Shown piece after piece: positions 10,362-20,398 of a stretch of 64,000 nucleotides of DNA. Source of the stretch: Acidimicrobiia bacterium (GTDB lineage: Bacteria > Actinomycetota > Acidimicrobiia > Acidimicrobiales > CATQHL01); contig VXNF01000014.1 of NCBI GenBank assembly GCA_009840735.1, forward strand, positions 21,288 to 85,287, written 5' to 3'. The translations under genes were made by a program, and so were the position numbers. Positions within the stretch are counted from its first letter, which is position 1. Each line of letters opens with the position of its first letter. The notes below the pieces were generated by a model. The model worked only from the letters and a program-made list of their open reading frames with translations. It was not told where the DNA came from and searched no databases.

Positions 10362-11497
10362 AAGTCCCCGGCCAGGCGGTCGTAGCCGAACTGCTCTTCG
10401 GCCCGGCGTCGGGCCGTCGCGCCGAGGCGGCGACGCCGGTCGGGATCCTCAATCCGCGACGCCAGGGCGGCGGCCACCGCAGCGGCATCGCCCGGGTCGG
10501 AGACGACGAGACCGGCGACGCCGTGCTCCACAGCCTCGGCCGCTCCCCCGCTGGCACCGGCGACCTGCGCCACGCCGGCCGCTGCCGCCTCCAAGAAGAC
10601 GATCCCGAACCCCTCCTGCTCGAGCCCGAACCAGCGTCGGCGGCACAGCATGGCGAACAGGTCCGCCGCCCCGTAAAGCTCGGCCAGTTCCGCCTCGGCC
10701 ACCCGCCCGAGCAGGCGCGCCGGCGCGCCGGTGCGGCGCACGAGCCTCGCCAGCCTGTCGCGGTCCCGGCCGTCGCCGGCGATGAGCAGCCGGATCGGTG
10801 ACCTGTGGGCCGCGAGCTGCGCCACCGCCTCGATCAGGCGGTCCATGCCTTTGCGCGGCACGAGACGGCTGACGCTCAGGATCAGGGTCTCTGCCTCGCC
10901 CAGCCCGAGGCGGCGGCGCGCCGCCTGCCGACGCTGCGCCGAAAGGGGCGCGAAGCGGTCCAAGTCGACCCCCGGCGGCACGTAGCTGTCGGTGGCCATG
11001 TCGGGGCAGAGCCGCTTGGCCTCGCCGGCGGCGTACCGGCTGGCGGATATCACGACCTCGGCGCCCGCCAGGGTGCGCCGCAGCACCGGCCCGGCGACCG
11101 GCAGCCGCGCCGGCACCGTCACCTCGGCGCCGTGCAGCACGACCCCGTAAGGAACATCTAGGCGCGGCCCCAGAGCCCCCACCGGCACCGCCGGGTCGAA
11201 GACCACCAACTCGGCACCGACCCGCTCCAGCAGCCCGCGGATCTCGCCGAGCAGCGACGGAGTGGGCAGCAGGAAGCGGGCCTTGCTGCGCACGATCTTG
11301 TACGGCTCGCCGGCGTCGAAGGCCGCCGACGCCGGGTGCGGGCGGGTGAGGACGCAGAACCGGTCAGGCGGCAGGCGCCGCCAGAGCTCCCAGAGATAGT
11401 TCTGGATCCCCCCCAGCTTCGGCGGGTAGTCGTTGGTGACCAGCAGGTGGCGGCGCGGGCTGCACCCGTCGCCGCCCGAGGGCGCAGGCTCAGCCAC
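10343..11497 (-). CDS. Glycosyltransferase family 4 (PimB-like)
   Basis: VTNDYPPKLGGIQNYLWELWRRL..., LSVSRLVPRKGMDRLIEAVAQL, EGFGIVFLEAAAAGVAQVAGASGGAAEAVEHGVAGLVV. Confidence 0.88.
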   Translation of the reverse strand: MAEPAPSGGDGCSPRRHLLVTNDYPPKLGGIQNYLWELWRRLPPDRFCVLTRPHPASAAFDAGEPYKIVRSKARFLLPTPSLLGEIRGLLERVGAELVVFDPAVPVGALGPRLDVPYGVVLHGAEVTVPARLPVAGPVLRRTLAGAEVVISASRYAAGEAKRLCPDMATDSYVPPGVDLDRFAPLSAQRRQAARRRLGLGEAETLILSVSRLVPRKGMDRLIEAVAQLAAHRSPIRLLIAGDGRDRDRLARLVRRTGAPARLLGRVAEAELAELYGAADLFAMLCRRRWFGLEQEGFGIVFLEAAAAGVAQVAGASGGAAEAVEHGVAGLVVSDPGDAAAVAAALASRIEDPDRRRRLGATARRRAEEQFGYDRLAGDLCRALS

Positions 11498-12743
11498 GAG
11501 TCGCTCGCCGGGTCGTCGCTGGGGTCGCCTCCGCGGCGATTCCCAGCCGGCTCGCTACCCAGTCGGCGTGACGGGCCAGCATCTCATCGTCCCCGCGGCG
11601 GTAGCGCTGCACCGTCTCGAGAACCTGCGGATCGCCGCCACAGCCGACGTTGCCCAACACCACGAGTGCGTTGCGCCGCAGGTAGCGGGGGTCGCGCTCG
11701 GGGATGTACCAGCGCCCGTAGCGCTCCATGAGATCCTCGTCGCCGGCAGCCAGCAACGCCAGCACGTCCAGGGTGGGATCCTGCGCGCTGTCGCCGGGGC
11801 GATCCGGGGTATCGCTCTCGGGCCGCCGGTTCGGCGGGCAGACCTCCTGGCAGTCGTCGCAGCCGTAGATCCGGTCACCCAGAGCCTCCCGGAACTCGAC
11901 GGGGAAGTCGCCGGCAGCCTGCAGCAGCCACGCCAGACAGCGGCGGGCATCCACGACTCCCGGCGCAATGATCGCACCGGTCGGACAGCCGTCCAGGCAG
12001 CGACGGCACGGTCCGCAGCCGTCGGGCACCCGTTCTGCGGCGGGTCGCAGCGCCGCGTCGGTGACCACCGAGCCCAGCACGAACCAGCTCCCGGCACCGG
12101 GAAGCAACAGGTTGCTGCTCTTGCCGTAGTAGCCCAGTCCGGCCCGGTGGGCAGCCTCTCGGTCCACGAGGGCGTTGTCGTCGGCCACGACCACCGCCCG
12201 GTAGCCGGCTGCGCGCAGAACCTCCGACACCGCCCCGAGGGCGCTGCGCAACTCGCCGTAGACGTCGCCGGTCGCATACCGGGCGACCCGCGCCCGCGGC
12301 CGACCCCCCTCTGGCTGCGCCGCTGCGGTCTCGGCCTCGCCTACCCCGGCGGCGCTTCGTTCGGCTAGTCGTGGAGGGGGTGCGCCGACGCGGGCGTAGC
12401 GCATGGCGCCCACCACGAGAGACGACGCGCCGGGCAGGATCCGGGAGGGGTCGGTGGAGCGGTCGGGGTTCCGGTACGTGAACTGCATGCCGCCAGCCAG
12501 CCCGTCGGCTCGGCGCTCGCGCAGATCACGGCGCGTGCCCGCGAAGACCTCGACGGCCGCTACGCCGACCGCGGTCAGCCCGGCCCGCCGGCCCGCCTCC
12601 AGGGTCTCTGCCCGGAGCCCCGCGTGCGGGTCGCTCTCCCCCGACCCGTCGCGGCCGGCGTCGTCGCCAACAGCCTCCGGCACCCCGCTCTGGGCTATCT
12701 CACGTCCTTGAGCGCGCCGCTCGCCGGTTCCGCCCGATGGCAC
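11490..12743 (-). CDS. queG: Epoxyqueuosine reductase
   Basis: Two 4Fe-4S motifs CGPCRRCLDGCPTGAI and CDDCQEVCPPNRR; MRYAR...RYATGDVY. True start probably internal to the ORF. Confidence 0.83.
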   Translation of the reverse strand: MPSGGTGERRAQGREIAQSGVPEAVGDDAGRDGSGESDPHAGLRAETLEAGRRAGLTAVGVAAVEVFAGTRRDLRERRADGLAGGMQFTYRNPDRSTDPSRILPGASSLVVGAMRYARVGAPPPRLAERSAAGVGEAETAAAQPEGGRPRARVARYATGDVYGELRSALGAVSEVLRAAGYRAVVVADDNALVDREAAHRAGLGYYGKSSNLLLPGAGSWFVLGSVVTDAALRPAAERVPDGCGPCRRCLDGCPTGAIIAPGVVDARRCLAWLLQAAGDFPVEFREALGDRIYGCDDCQEVCPPNRRPESDTPDRPGDSAQDPTLDVLALLAAGDEDLMERYGRWYIPERDPRYLRRNALVVLGNVGCGGDPQVLETVQRYRRGDDEMLARHADWVASRLGIAAEATPATTRRATRG

Positions 12744-12889
12744 GCTCCGAGCGTACGGCCCACAGTCGTACCCGCCGAGACACCCGCGCCCAAGAGCCGC
12801 CCGCGAGCCGCCACAGGTGCCCTAAGGCCTCACCACCGCATGCTTCTCGACGGCGACGGCGACGCCCGTCGCATCAGGCCGCAAGTGTC

Positions 12890-13255
12890 CTACAGCCGCA
12901 CCACGGCGCGCCGTAGAGTGCAGCTGACCGGGTCGACCGCGTAGCCGCAGGACTCCAGCGCGGTGAGCCCCAGCAACGGCTCGACATCGTCGGGGCCGAG
13001 CACGACCCCGCAGCCCGTCCGCTCGCCCATGAACTCGACCTCGGCGACGGTCATCTCGGCCCGATACTCGCTCCCATCTGCCAGCAGGAACGTCCTCGTG
13101 CCGCGCGGCTTCAATCCGATGGCCTCGAGGTGCCGACGCGGCACGATCGAGTCGGTCGCGCCGGTACCGACCACGAACTCGCCCTGCCAGCACCGGTCCG
13201 GCGCCGCCGGGTTTCGGATAGTCACGTCCACTCTGGTCTCACCCATGCTGTCCAC
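12890..13255 (-). CDS. Clan AA (retropepsin-like) aspartyl protease homologue with degenerate catalytic motif
   Basis: EFVVGTGATDSIVPRRHLEAIGLKPRGTRTFLLADG...EPLLGLTALESCGYAVDP; family motif D-T-G-A reads G-T-G-A. Confidence 0.65.
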   Translation of the reverse strand: MDSMGETRVDVTIRNPAAPDRCWQGEFVVGTGATDSIVPRRHLEAIGLKPRGTRTFLLADGSEYRAEMTVAEVEFMGERTGCGVVLGPDDVEPLLGLTALESCGYAVDPVSCTLRRAVVRL

Positions 13256-13297
13256 CTCCTGGGCGTCTCGCCTCGCCGACTTCGGCTCGTCCTCGTG

Positions 13298-13327
13298 ACA
13301 CTACAGCCACCATAAGCGACCCGTCAA
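13298..13327 (-). promoter_or_regulatory. Putative sigma-70-type promoter for the aspartyl-protease homologue
   Basis: On the minus strand TTGACG - 18 nt - TAGTGT in an unusually AT-rich intergenic stretch, about 40 nt upstream of the ATG at 13255. Confidence 0.4.
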
Positions 13328-13460
13328 CTATCCACAATACTTGAAATAATGTGCATACCGAGAATCTCGCCCCGCCAGGTCGGCGACTCGTGCCCCCCCG
13401 ATGCCGAGCCCAGCGCCACGAACGCCTACGGCAGTTGCCGCGGTCAGACCAAGACGGGCA

Positions 13461-14537
13461 TCATTCGGCGAGCGAGAGCAGGCGGTCGGCGTACCACTCG
13501 AGGGGGCGGCGGTGAATCCACGCATCAATCGGCGCTTCCCAGGCACGGATCTCCGCCACCCTTTCGCGCCAGCGCCGAGGAATGCCGCTGATGCCAAATC
13601 GCGCTCCGAGCGCCGCGCCCGCCGGAGCAGCGGTGCTGTCCGTGTCGCCGCCAGCGTTGACTATGGCCGTCAACCCGTCCTCGAAGCTCTCCGGGTGGCA
13701 CGCGGACCAGAGCACCGCGCCGAGCGTCTTGGGGGCGAACCCGATCCCGCCGCTGTCCAACTCCAGATCCTCGATCCGAGCGCCCCAGGCGAGAGCGACT
13801 TCAACGACGTCCCGAACCGCGGCGGGTGGAGTGTCAGGATGATCAGTGGGCACCTGCCGCCCGCGGGAGGCGCGGATTGCGGCCGTGGCTCGCTCAACCA
13901 GATCGCGGGAGGTGATTCGCTCATCACGCAGGCATGCGGCGATAGCGAAGTCCGCCAGCAGGGTAGACCACACGCAGCGCCAGTCCCAGTGTGTGACGAT
14001 CGCGGAGACCACGCTGTTGCGCGCAAGAGCGGCATCGTCTCGCATCCAGCGCAGGGCCACAGGCCCACAACGCATGACCGAGCCGTTGCCAGCGCTGCTT
14101 CGGCCCGACTCCTCCCACACAAGGCGAGCCGCGTCGGCCGCCGAGTCTCCTTGCGGCGGCCGGACCTTGCCGGTAGCCGGCTGGCCGGAGCGGACGTAGT
14201 TCCTCAGCTCGCGGCGCGGGTACGCGCCACCGTACCGCTCCAGCACCCGACGCGTCAGGCCGCCCATGCCGGCACCGTTCAACTCGCCCCACGCCCAGAA
14301 GCGGTAGGCCAAATCAGCAAGATCGAGGTCCTCGCCCGCTATGCAGGCTTCTGCTAGCAGGATCGCCTGTGCGAGATCGTCGTCGTCGGGGAATCCCCCT
14401 CGCGCGGTGATCTCGCACACGCCGTGGGGATTCTGAGCTGCGATCCAGGCTCGGCTCTTACCTTCCCAGGGGATTCCGAGGAGGTTCCCCACTCCAACAC
14501 CCACCATCAATCCTGTTGCTCGCTCACTCAATTCCAT
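13461..14537 (-). CDS. ADP-ribosylglycohydrolase (DraG) family protein
   Basis: RATGLMVGVGVGNLLGIPWEG..., FPDDDDLAQAILLAEA, GSVMRCGPVAL, NAGGDTDSTAAPAGAALGARFG. Confidence 0.8.
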   Translation of the reverse strand: MELSERATGLMVGVGVGNLLGIPWEGKSRAWIAAQNPHGVCEITARGGFPDDDDLAQAILLAEACIAGEDLDLADLAYRFWAWGELNGAGMGGLTRRVLERYGGAYPRRELRNYVRSGQPATGKVRPPQGDSAADAARLVWEESGRSSAGNGSVMRCGPVALRWMRDDAALARNSVVSAIVTHWDWRCVWSTLLADFAIAACLRDERITSRDLVERATAAIRASRGRQVPTDHPDTPPAAVRDVVEVALAWGARIEDLELDSGGIGFAPKTLGAVLWSACHPESFEDGLTAIVNAGGDTDSTAAPAGAALGARFGISGIPRRWRERVAEIRAWEAPIDAWIHRRPLEWYADRLLSLAE

Positions 14538-14583
14538 CCGTCCCGCTCCTTTACATAGTTGACGGTCAGACTTCGGGGCTCGG

Positions 14584-15666
14584 TTAGTCGCTGGGGGCGG
14601 TGGCGGCTTGGGCCTGCGATGCTTGCACCCAGCGGGCCAGGGCGGCTGCGGCGGTGCCGCTGTCGAGGGCGGCGGCGGCGAGGCGCAGGCCTTCGGGCAG
14701 GTCGGCAGCCATGTCGCCCACCACGAGGCCGGCGGCGGCGTTCAGGCACACGATCTCCCGCCAGGGCACCGACTCGCCCGCCAACAGCGCCTGCGTCGCC
14801 GCCACGCCTGTGGCCACGTCCTCACCGGCCAAGTCGGCCAACTCGACGGTGGCCAGGCCCAACTCCGCCGGCGTGACGGTGTAACGCTCGATGCGACCCT
14901 CGCGCAGCTCGATCACCCTCGTCGGCCCGACCGTGGACAGCTCGTCGAGACGGGGATAGCCGTGGACCACCATGGCTCGCTGCGTGCCGGTGACGGCCAG
15001 CACCTCCGCCATCCGCTCGGCCATGGCCGGGTCGTTCACGCCGATCACCTGACGGCGCACGCCGGCAGGGTTCGCCATCGGCCCCAGGTAGTTGAAGGCC
15101 GTGGGCACCCCCAGGCTGCGCCGCGTGGGGCCGGCGTGGCGCAGCGCCGGGTGGAACAGCGGCGCCAAGCAGAAGGCGATGCCCGCCTCACGCAGGCACG
15201 CCGCCACCCCGGCCGGACCCAGATCCACCACCACGCCGAGCGCTTCGAGCAGATCCGCCGATCCGCAGGAGGACGAAACGGCTCGGTTCCCGTGCTTGCA
15301 GACTCGGGCGCCGGCACCGGCGGCCACCAGAGCCGCCATCGTTGAGATGTTCAGCGACCCGCTGCCGTCGCCTCCGGTGCCGCAGGTGTCGATAAGCCCC
15401 ATGGCTTCGGCGTCCACCCCGACGTCGAGGGCAGCGGCCCGCAGGCCATCGAGGAGTCCCGCCAGCTCCGCCGCCGTCTCGCCCTTGGTCCGCAGCCCGA
15501 TCAGCAGGCCGGCCATCTGGGCCTCCGAGGCGGCGCCGGTCAGCATGGCGTCCGCCGCGGCGCGTGCCTGGCGGCCCGACAGGTGCTCGCCGGCGGCGAG
15601 CGTCCGGAACAGCTCGGCGAAGTCCACCGGGCTGTCGGGCTTCAGGGCGTCTGGATTCGGAGCCAT
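14584..15666 (-). CDS. trpD: Anthranilate phosphoribosyltransferase
   Basis: DTCGTGGDGSGSLNISTMAALVAAGAGARVCKHGNRAVSSSCGSADLLEALG. Confidence 0.92.
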   Translation of the reverse strand: MAPNPDALKPDSPVDFAELFRTLAAGEHLSGRQARAAADAMLTGAASEAQMAGLLIGLRTKGETAAELAGLLDGLRAAALDVGVDAEAMGLIDTCGTGGDGSGSLNISTMAALVAAGAGARVCKHGNRAVSSSCGSADLLEALGVVVDLGPAGVAACLREAGIAFCLAPLFHPALRHAGPTRRSLGVPTAFNYLGPMANPAGVRRQVIGVNDPAMAERMAEVLAVTGTQRAMVVHGYPRLDELSTVGPTRVIELREGRIERYTVTPAELGLATVELADLAGEDVATGVAATQALLAGESVPWREIVCLNAAAGLVVGDMAADLPEGLRLAAAALDSGTAAAALARWVQASQAQAATAPSD

Positions 15667-15680
15667 GCAGTTCTCATAGC

Positions 15681-17153
15681 ATGCCAAGCGTGGATGGCCG
15701 CGCCGCATCGAATTCGGCGGGAATCCTCGTGATCGACGTCGGCAGCACGAGCGTGCGCACCGCCGTCGTGGACCCCTCCGGGCGGCTCCGGCACACCCGC
15801 CGGGCACCGACCCCGCGGCGCTCGCCCGGGCCGGGACTCCTGGAGTTCGATCCGGTCGCTCTGGCTGAGGCCGCCCTCGGGGCCGCGGCGGCGACGCTGC
15901 AGGAGTCCGGCGAAGTCGAAGCCGTCGGCATCGCCAACCAGCGCGCCTCGACAGTCGTGTGGGACCGCGCCACCGGCGAGCCGGTCGGACCGGGGCTCGG
16001 CTGGCAGGACCTACGCACGGCGCTGGACTGTCTTGCGCTGCAGGGCGACGGACTGCGCCTGGCGCCCAACCAGCCCGCCACCAAGGCGGCCCATCTGATC
16101 TCCACCGCTAGCGCCGCGCCCGAGACGCTTTGCGTCGGCACACTGGACTCCTGGCTGGTCTGGCAGCTCACCGGCGGCGCCGAGCACCTCACTGACGCCA
16201 CGAACGCGGCGATCAGCGGGCTCACCCACCTGGACCGCGTGGAGTGGGACCACGCCACAGCCGAGCGGCTCGGCATCCCCATCGCGGGCCTGCCGCAGAT
16301 CCGCAACAGCAGCGGCGTGCTGGGCGAGGCCACCGCGCTGGCAGGCGCGCCGCCGATCACCGGTCTGGCCGGCGACCAGCAAGCGGCGCTTGTGGGCGCG
16401 GGCTGCGTCCGGCGCGGCGACGTGAAGATCACCTTCGGCACCGGTGGCACACTGGACGCCTGCCTGGGGCCCGGCGACCCGCCCGCGGACATCCGGGGGC
16501 CCAGCGGCACCTTCCCCATCGTGGCCTGGCAGCAGCGGGGTGAGGTGACCTGGGGCATCGAGGCGCTGATGCTCAGTGCCGGCAGCTGCGTTCGATGGCT
16601 GTGCGAGCTCGGCCTGATCGAGCGTCCCAGCGACTCCGAGGCTCGCGCCGCCGCCTGCCCGGACAGCGGAGAGGCGAGCTTCGTACCCGCCCAGATGGGG
16701 CTCGGCGCCCCGGACTGGGACTTCGGCGCACGCAGCGCCTTCGCCGGGATGACCACCGTCACCGGCGCCGCGCAACTCGTTCGTGCCGTGCTGGAAGGCG
16801 TGGCGCTCCGCGGGGCGGACCTGCTCGAAGCCGCCCGAGCCGACAGCGGCCTGGAGCTGGCGGCGCCGGTAATCGACGGGGGCATGAGCGCCAACGCCGT
16901 CTTCGCCCAAGCGCTGGCGGACGCCGCCGGCTGCGCCATCGCCCTGGCGCCGGAGATCGAGTGCACCGCCCTCGGCGCCGGCTACTTGGCGGGGGTGGGA
17001 ATCGGCCTCTGGGACGGCTGGGACGAGGTGGCCTCGCTGCGTTCGCCGCGTGGGACCGTCGAGCCCCGCCGACCGGCTGACCGGGCCCGCTGGCGGGAGA
17101 CCAAGCGGCAAGCCGCAGGCTGGCACCCCGACCTCAGCGCAGTCTCTTTCTGA
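15681..17153 (+). CDS. FGGY-family carbohydrate kinase (glycerol kinase-like)
   Basis: ILVIDVGSTSVRTAVVD, GIANQRASTVVWDRATGEPVGPGLGWQDLRT, ITGLAGDQQAALVGAGC. Confidence 0.85.
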   Translation: MPSVDGRAASNSAGILVIDVGSTSVRTAVVDPSGRLRHTRRAPTPRRSPGPGLLEFDPVALAEAALGAAAATLQESGEVEAVGIANQRASTVVWDRATGEPVGPGLGWQDLRTALDCLALQGDGLRLAPNQPATKAAHLISTASAAPETLCVGTLDSWLVWQLTGGAEHLTDATNAAISGLTHLDRVEWDHATAERLGIPIAGLPQIRNSSGVLGEATALAGAPPITGLAGDQQAALVGAGCVRRGDVKITFGTGGTLDACLGPGDPPADIRGPSGTFPIVAWQQRGEVTWGIEALMLSAGSCVRWLCELGLIERPSDSEARAAACPDSGEASFVPAQMGLGAPDWDFGARSAFAGMTTVTGAAQLVRAVLEGVALRGADLLEAARADSGLELAAPVIDGGMSANAVFAQALADAAGCAIALAPEIECTALGAGYLAGVGIGLWDGWDEVASLRSPRGTVEPRRPADRARWRETKRQAAGWHPDLSAVSF

Positions 17154-17289
17154 CCGGCCGGCGCCGGCGCGCCAGACGACACACCGGCGCCCGCGCCCGT
17201 TCTGAGCCTCGGCGTGCCGAGAGCCGCCGGGGCGGCGCTGCGCTGGCGGGCGTGGCGGGTGGGCGCTGCGCTGGCAGACTGTGAGCGAC

Positions 17290-17655
<366 letters not shown>

Positions 17656-17656
17656 G

Positions 17657-18142
17657 TCACCGCCGCCGGGATGGGCGCGGCGCCGCGGCCAACCGGCCGG
17701 CCCGCAGGAACTCCTCTCGGCGAACCGGGTCGGCCAGATCGAATCGTCGCCACGACCACCACAGCGCGGCGGCGCCGATCAGCTCCAGCGCCAAGAGCAG
17801 CCAGACCGGCCGCAGGCTCGCGCCGGACGCCTCACCGCCGCCGAGGGGCCACCAGAACGTCGCGGTGCGCAGCCAGGCGCCGTCGAGGATGAGATGGCAG
17901 AGGATGCCGATCGGCACGCCCAGCCAGCGCCGCTGAGCCAGACGCCGGCCCCAACCCGCCAGCATGACGGCGGTCATGACCCCGATCGGGAACAGCAGCG
18001 CACCCATGACCCACAGATCGTCCACGGCGAGCGCCAGTGAGGGTGCCACGGCACCGGCCAACACGAACCGGTAGTCCAGTCCGCGGCTGGCGAAGACGGC
18101 CGCCACCGCTGGCACCGCCAGCCCGGCGAACCAGAGCAGCAC
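17657..18142 (-). CDS. Hypothetical integral membrane protein
   Basis: Hydrophobic VLLWFAGLAVPAVAAVFASRG...GVPIGILCHLILDGAW; GTG start inferred. Confidence 0.55.
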   Translation of the reverse strand: MLLWFAGLAVPAVAAVFASRGLDYRFVLAGAVAPSLALAVDDLWVMGALLFPIGVMTAVMLAGWGRRLAQRRWLGVPIGILCHLILDGAWLRTATFWWPLGGGEASGASLRPVWLLLALELIGAAALWWSWRRFDLADPVRREEFLRAGRLAAAPRPSRRR

Positions 18143-18146
18143 CGCT

Positions 18147-18890
18147 TCAGATGACGAGGATGCGCCCGCAAGAGGGGCAGGTGGCGCTGGCCTTGTCGTC
18201 TTCTCCGGGCGGCGCCTCGCCGATCTCGGGGAGCCTGCGCAGCCGGTCCACGTCCATGAGGGGCAGCGTGAGTTGGCACCCCAGGCAGCTCGTCGCCTCG
18301 AGCCGAGCCACGGCCACGCCGCCAAACTGCGGGCGGAGCCGCTCATAGCGCGCCAGCAGGTCCGCAGCGATGTCCTGGGCCACCGCGGCCCGCTCACCGC
18401 GCACGCGCTCGCACTCCCCGTCGATCCCCGCCGCCGCCACCGCGAGGCGCTCGGTGGTCGCGGCGATCGAGCCGGCGAGCCCGCTGCTGCGCTCCTCTAG
18501 GGCCGCTAGGTCTCCGCCGGCGGTCTCGAGTTCCTCCATCACCTCGAGGAGTTTGTCCTCCACCACGCGCTGGCGTCGCCCGAGCGCGGCGACCTCCTCC
18601 TCTAGGCTCTGCAGCTCCCGGATGCCGGTCACCTCCCCGGAGTACAGGAGGGTTCGCTCCCGGTCGCGCTTGGCCACGACCGAGGTGAGGTCGTCGTCGT
18701 AGCGTCGCTGGAGTCGGTTCAGCTCGCCTTGGCGCGCCCGAGCTTCCTCGATGCGACCGTCGAGGTCCGCCGCCTGGCGCTCGAGTTCGAGCAACTCCGC
18801 CCGCTCGGGCAGCTGTGCATGGCGATGCTCGAGTTGCGCGACGCGGGTGTCGTGCGACTGAAGCTCGAGGAGGCGTTCCAGAGGGTTCAC
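18147..18890 (-). CDS. Coiled-coil C4 zinc-ribbon protein (zf-RING_7-like)
   Basis: Long coiled coil then CLGCQLTLPLMDVDRLRRLPEIGE...CPSCGRILVI. Confidence 0.78.
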   Translation of the reverse strand: MNPLERLLELQSHDTRVAQLEHRHAQLPERAELLELERQAADLDGRIEEARARQGELNRLQRRYDDDLTSVVAKRDRERTLLYSGEVTGIRELQSLEEEVAALGRRQRVVEDKLLEVMEELETAGGDLAALEERSSGLAGSIAATTERLAVAAAGIDGECERVRGERAAVAQDIAADLLARYERLRPQFGGVAVARLEATSCLGCQLTLPLMDVDRLRRLPEIGEAPPGEDDKASATCPSCGRILVI

Positions 18891-19033
18891 GTCTCGGCGC
18901 TCGGTTCTCGGCTCTGCTCTCCCATTGCCGCTTCTGACCCTAAACGACGCTGGCCTGCCCGCCAAGATCCCCAAGATCCTCAGCGGGCCGCTGGGTCGCT
19001 CCCCCGGACGGACTCCAACTCGCCGGCCCCGAG

Positions 19034-19075
19034 AAAGGCGACGCCCCGCCGAAGGGGGGACATCGGCGGGGCGTC
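19034..19075 (-). terminator. Putative intrinsic terminator
   Basis: Perfect 13-bp GC-rich inverted repeat gacgccccgccga (19040-19052)/tcggcggggcgtc (19063-19075); minus-strand continuation GCCTTTCTC. The T-run is weak. Confidence 0.45.
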
Positions 19076-19467
19076 CGATCACCGCCGCGGCAGGGGGGAT
19101 GCCCGGGGTGAGATTCCTTGCCGCTGCAGCGGCAGACTGCGCCCCGCAGGCTAACGGAGCCGCGCCCCGCTACCGCTGCCTGCGGTGTGACATCGGCCAC
19201 AGCTGCCCCTCAGCAGGCACCGCGGAGACCTCTGCGACGCCCCGATTCGCCGGATCAGCCCCGGCGGGTGTACACTGCAGCAAGCGACTCAGGTCGTCCT
19301 TCGGAGGGGATGGCGGGTCTGGAGAGAATCTCGCTGATCCCGGCTGCTCCAACAGTCCCAGACCCGCACCCTCCACCCTCCTGCCATTCTGCGAGGGCGA
19401 TCCCCTTTGGGTTCGATTCGGCTCGGTGCGGACGAGGCTGTGAAGGCGACCCGCTGCAGGGGCGATG

Positions 19468-19544
19468 TGGGCACTGGCGGACTCGAACCGCCGACCTCTT
19501 CCTTGTAAGGGAAGCGCTCTGAACCGACTGAGCTAAGCGCCCAG
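19468..19544 (-). tRNA. tRNA-Val (anticodon TAC)
   Basis: Cloverleaf readable on minus strand: GGGCGCT acceptor, CTTCC-CTTACAA-GGAAG anticodon arm, GGTTCGAGTCC T-arm, AGTGCCC. Confidence 0.9.
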
Positions 19545-19552
19545 CCGCGAGG

Positions 19553-20398
19553 CTAGCGATCCAACGCCGCCCGCAGCTCCGTCAGCAAGGTCTCCCCGGC
19601 CGCCGCCAGAACCGTGCGGAGTGCGCCGGGGTCGGTGGTGGTGAGGTCCCTTCCGGCTGCATCCTCGATCCGGGCACCGGCCTCGCGGCACACCAACATG
19701 GCACCCAGATAGTCCCACGGACAGTGCGCAGCGAAGTCCACGAATCCGTCGAGGCGACCGTCGGCCACCGCGCAGAGATCCAGTGCTGAGGCGCCCAGCG
19801 CCCGGAACTGGCGCCAACCGAGGTGCCGAGGCGGGCAGCCGGAGAGCCCGACGACTGCTTCGGAGAGCTCGCTCGCCGCCGACGGCCGAATCGGCGACCC
19901 GTCTCGGTAGGCCCCACCGCCGCGGACCGCCGTGTAGCTCTCGCCGGACACGAGGTTTCTGACCAACGCAGCCAGGGCGCCGCGCTCGTCCACCGCGCAC
20001 AGGCTCGTGGCATACCACCCGAGGCCCTGCGCTGCGTTGGTGGAGCCGTCGAGCGGGTCGACCACCACGATGATCGGTCGATCCTTCCGGTGCAGGCCGG
20101 ACTCTTCGCTGCATACCCCGAGACCGGCGTCAAGCAGCGCCGTCACGGCTGCCCCGTCGGCCACGATGTCGCTGCGGTGCTGGCCGGGACGAGTTCCCGC
20201 GGGGCCCCAGTCCTCCAGCTCGCTCAGCGCGCCCGCAACAGCTCCGGCGGTCTCATCGAACAGCGACAACAGGTCTTCCGGCTCGATGGCAGCGAGGCTA
20301 GGGCGCTGCGGGCTGCGCGGCGCGCATTCCGCGGCGAGCACCGACCGGTAGGGTTGGGCGCCCAACGCTCGCTGCCCGAACGCCGAGGAGCCGTCCAT
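19553..20398 (-). CDS. Inositol monophosphatase family protein
   Basis: ICSEESGLHRKDRPIIVVVDPLDGSTNAAQGLGWYATSL and HCPWDYLGAMLVCREAGARIED. Exact start uncertain. Confidence 0.83.
   Translation of the reverse strand: MDGSSAFGQRALGAQPYRSVLAAECAPRSPQRPSLAAIEPEDLLSLFDETAGAVAGALSELEDWGPAGTRPGQHRSDIVADGAAVTALLDAGLGVCSEESGLHRKDRPIIVVVDPLDGSTNAAQGLGWYATSLCAVDERGALAALVRNLVSGESYTAVRGGGAYRDGSPIRPSAASELSEAVVGLSGCPPRHLGWRQFRALGASALDLCAVADGRLDGFVDFAAHCPWDYLGAMLVCREAGARIEDAAGRDLTTTDPGALRTVLAAAGETLLTELRAALDR

Noticed and set aside
18925-19443. 172-aa plus-strand ORF
   Set aside because: Crosses the terminator-like hairpin and the structured intergenic region; no motif or coding-like composition.
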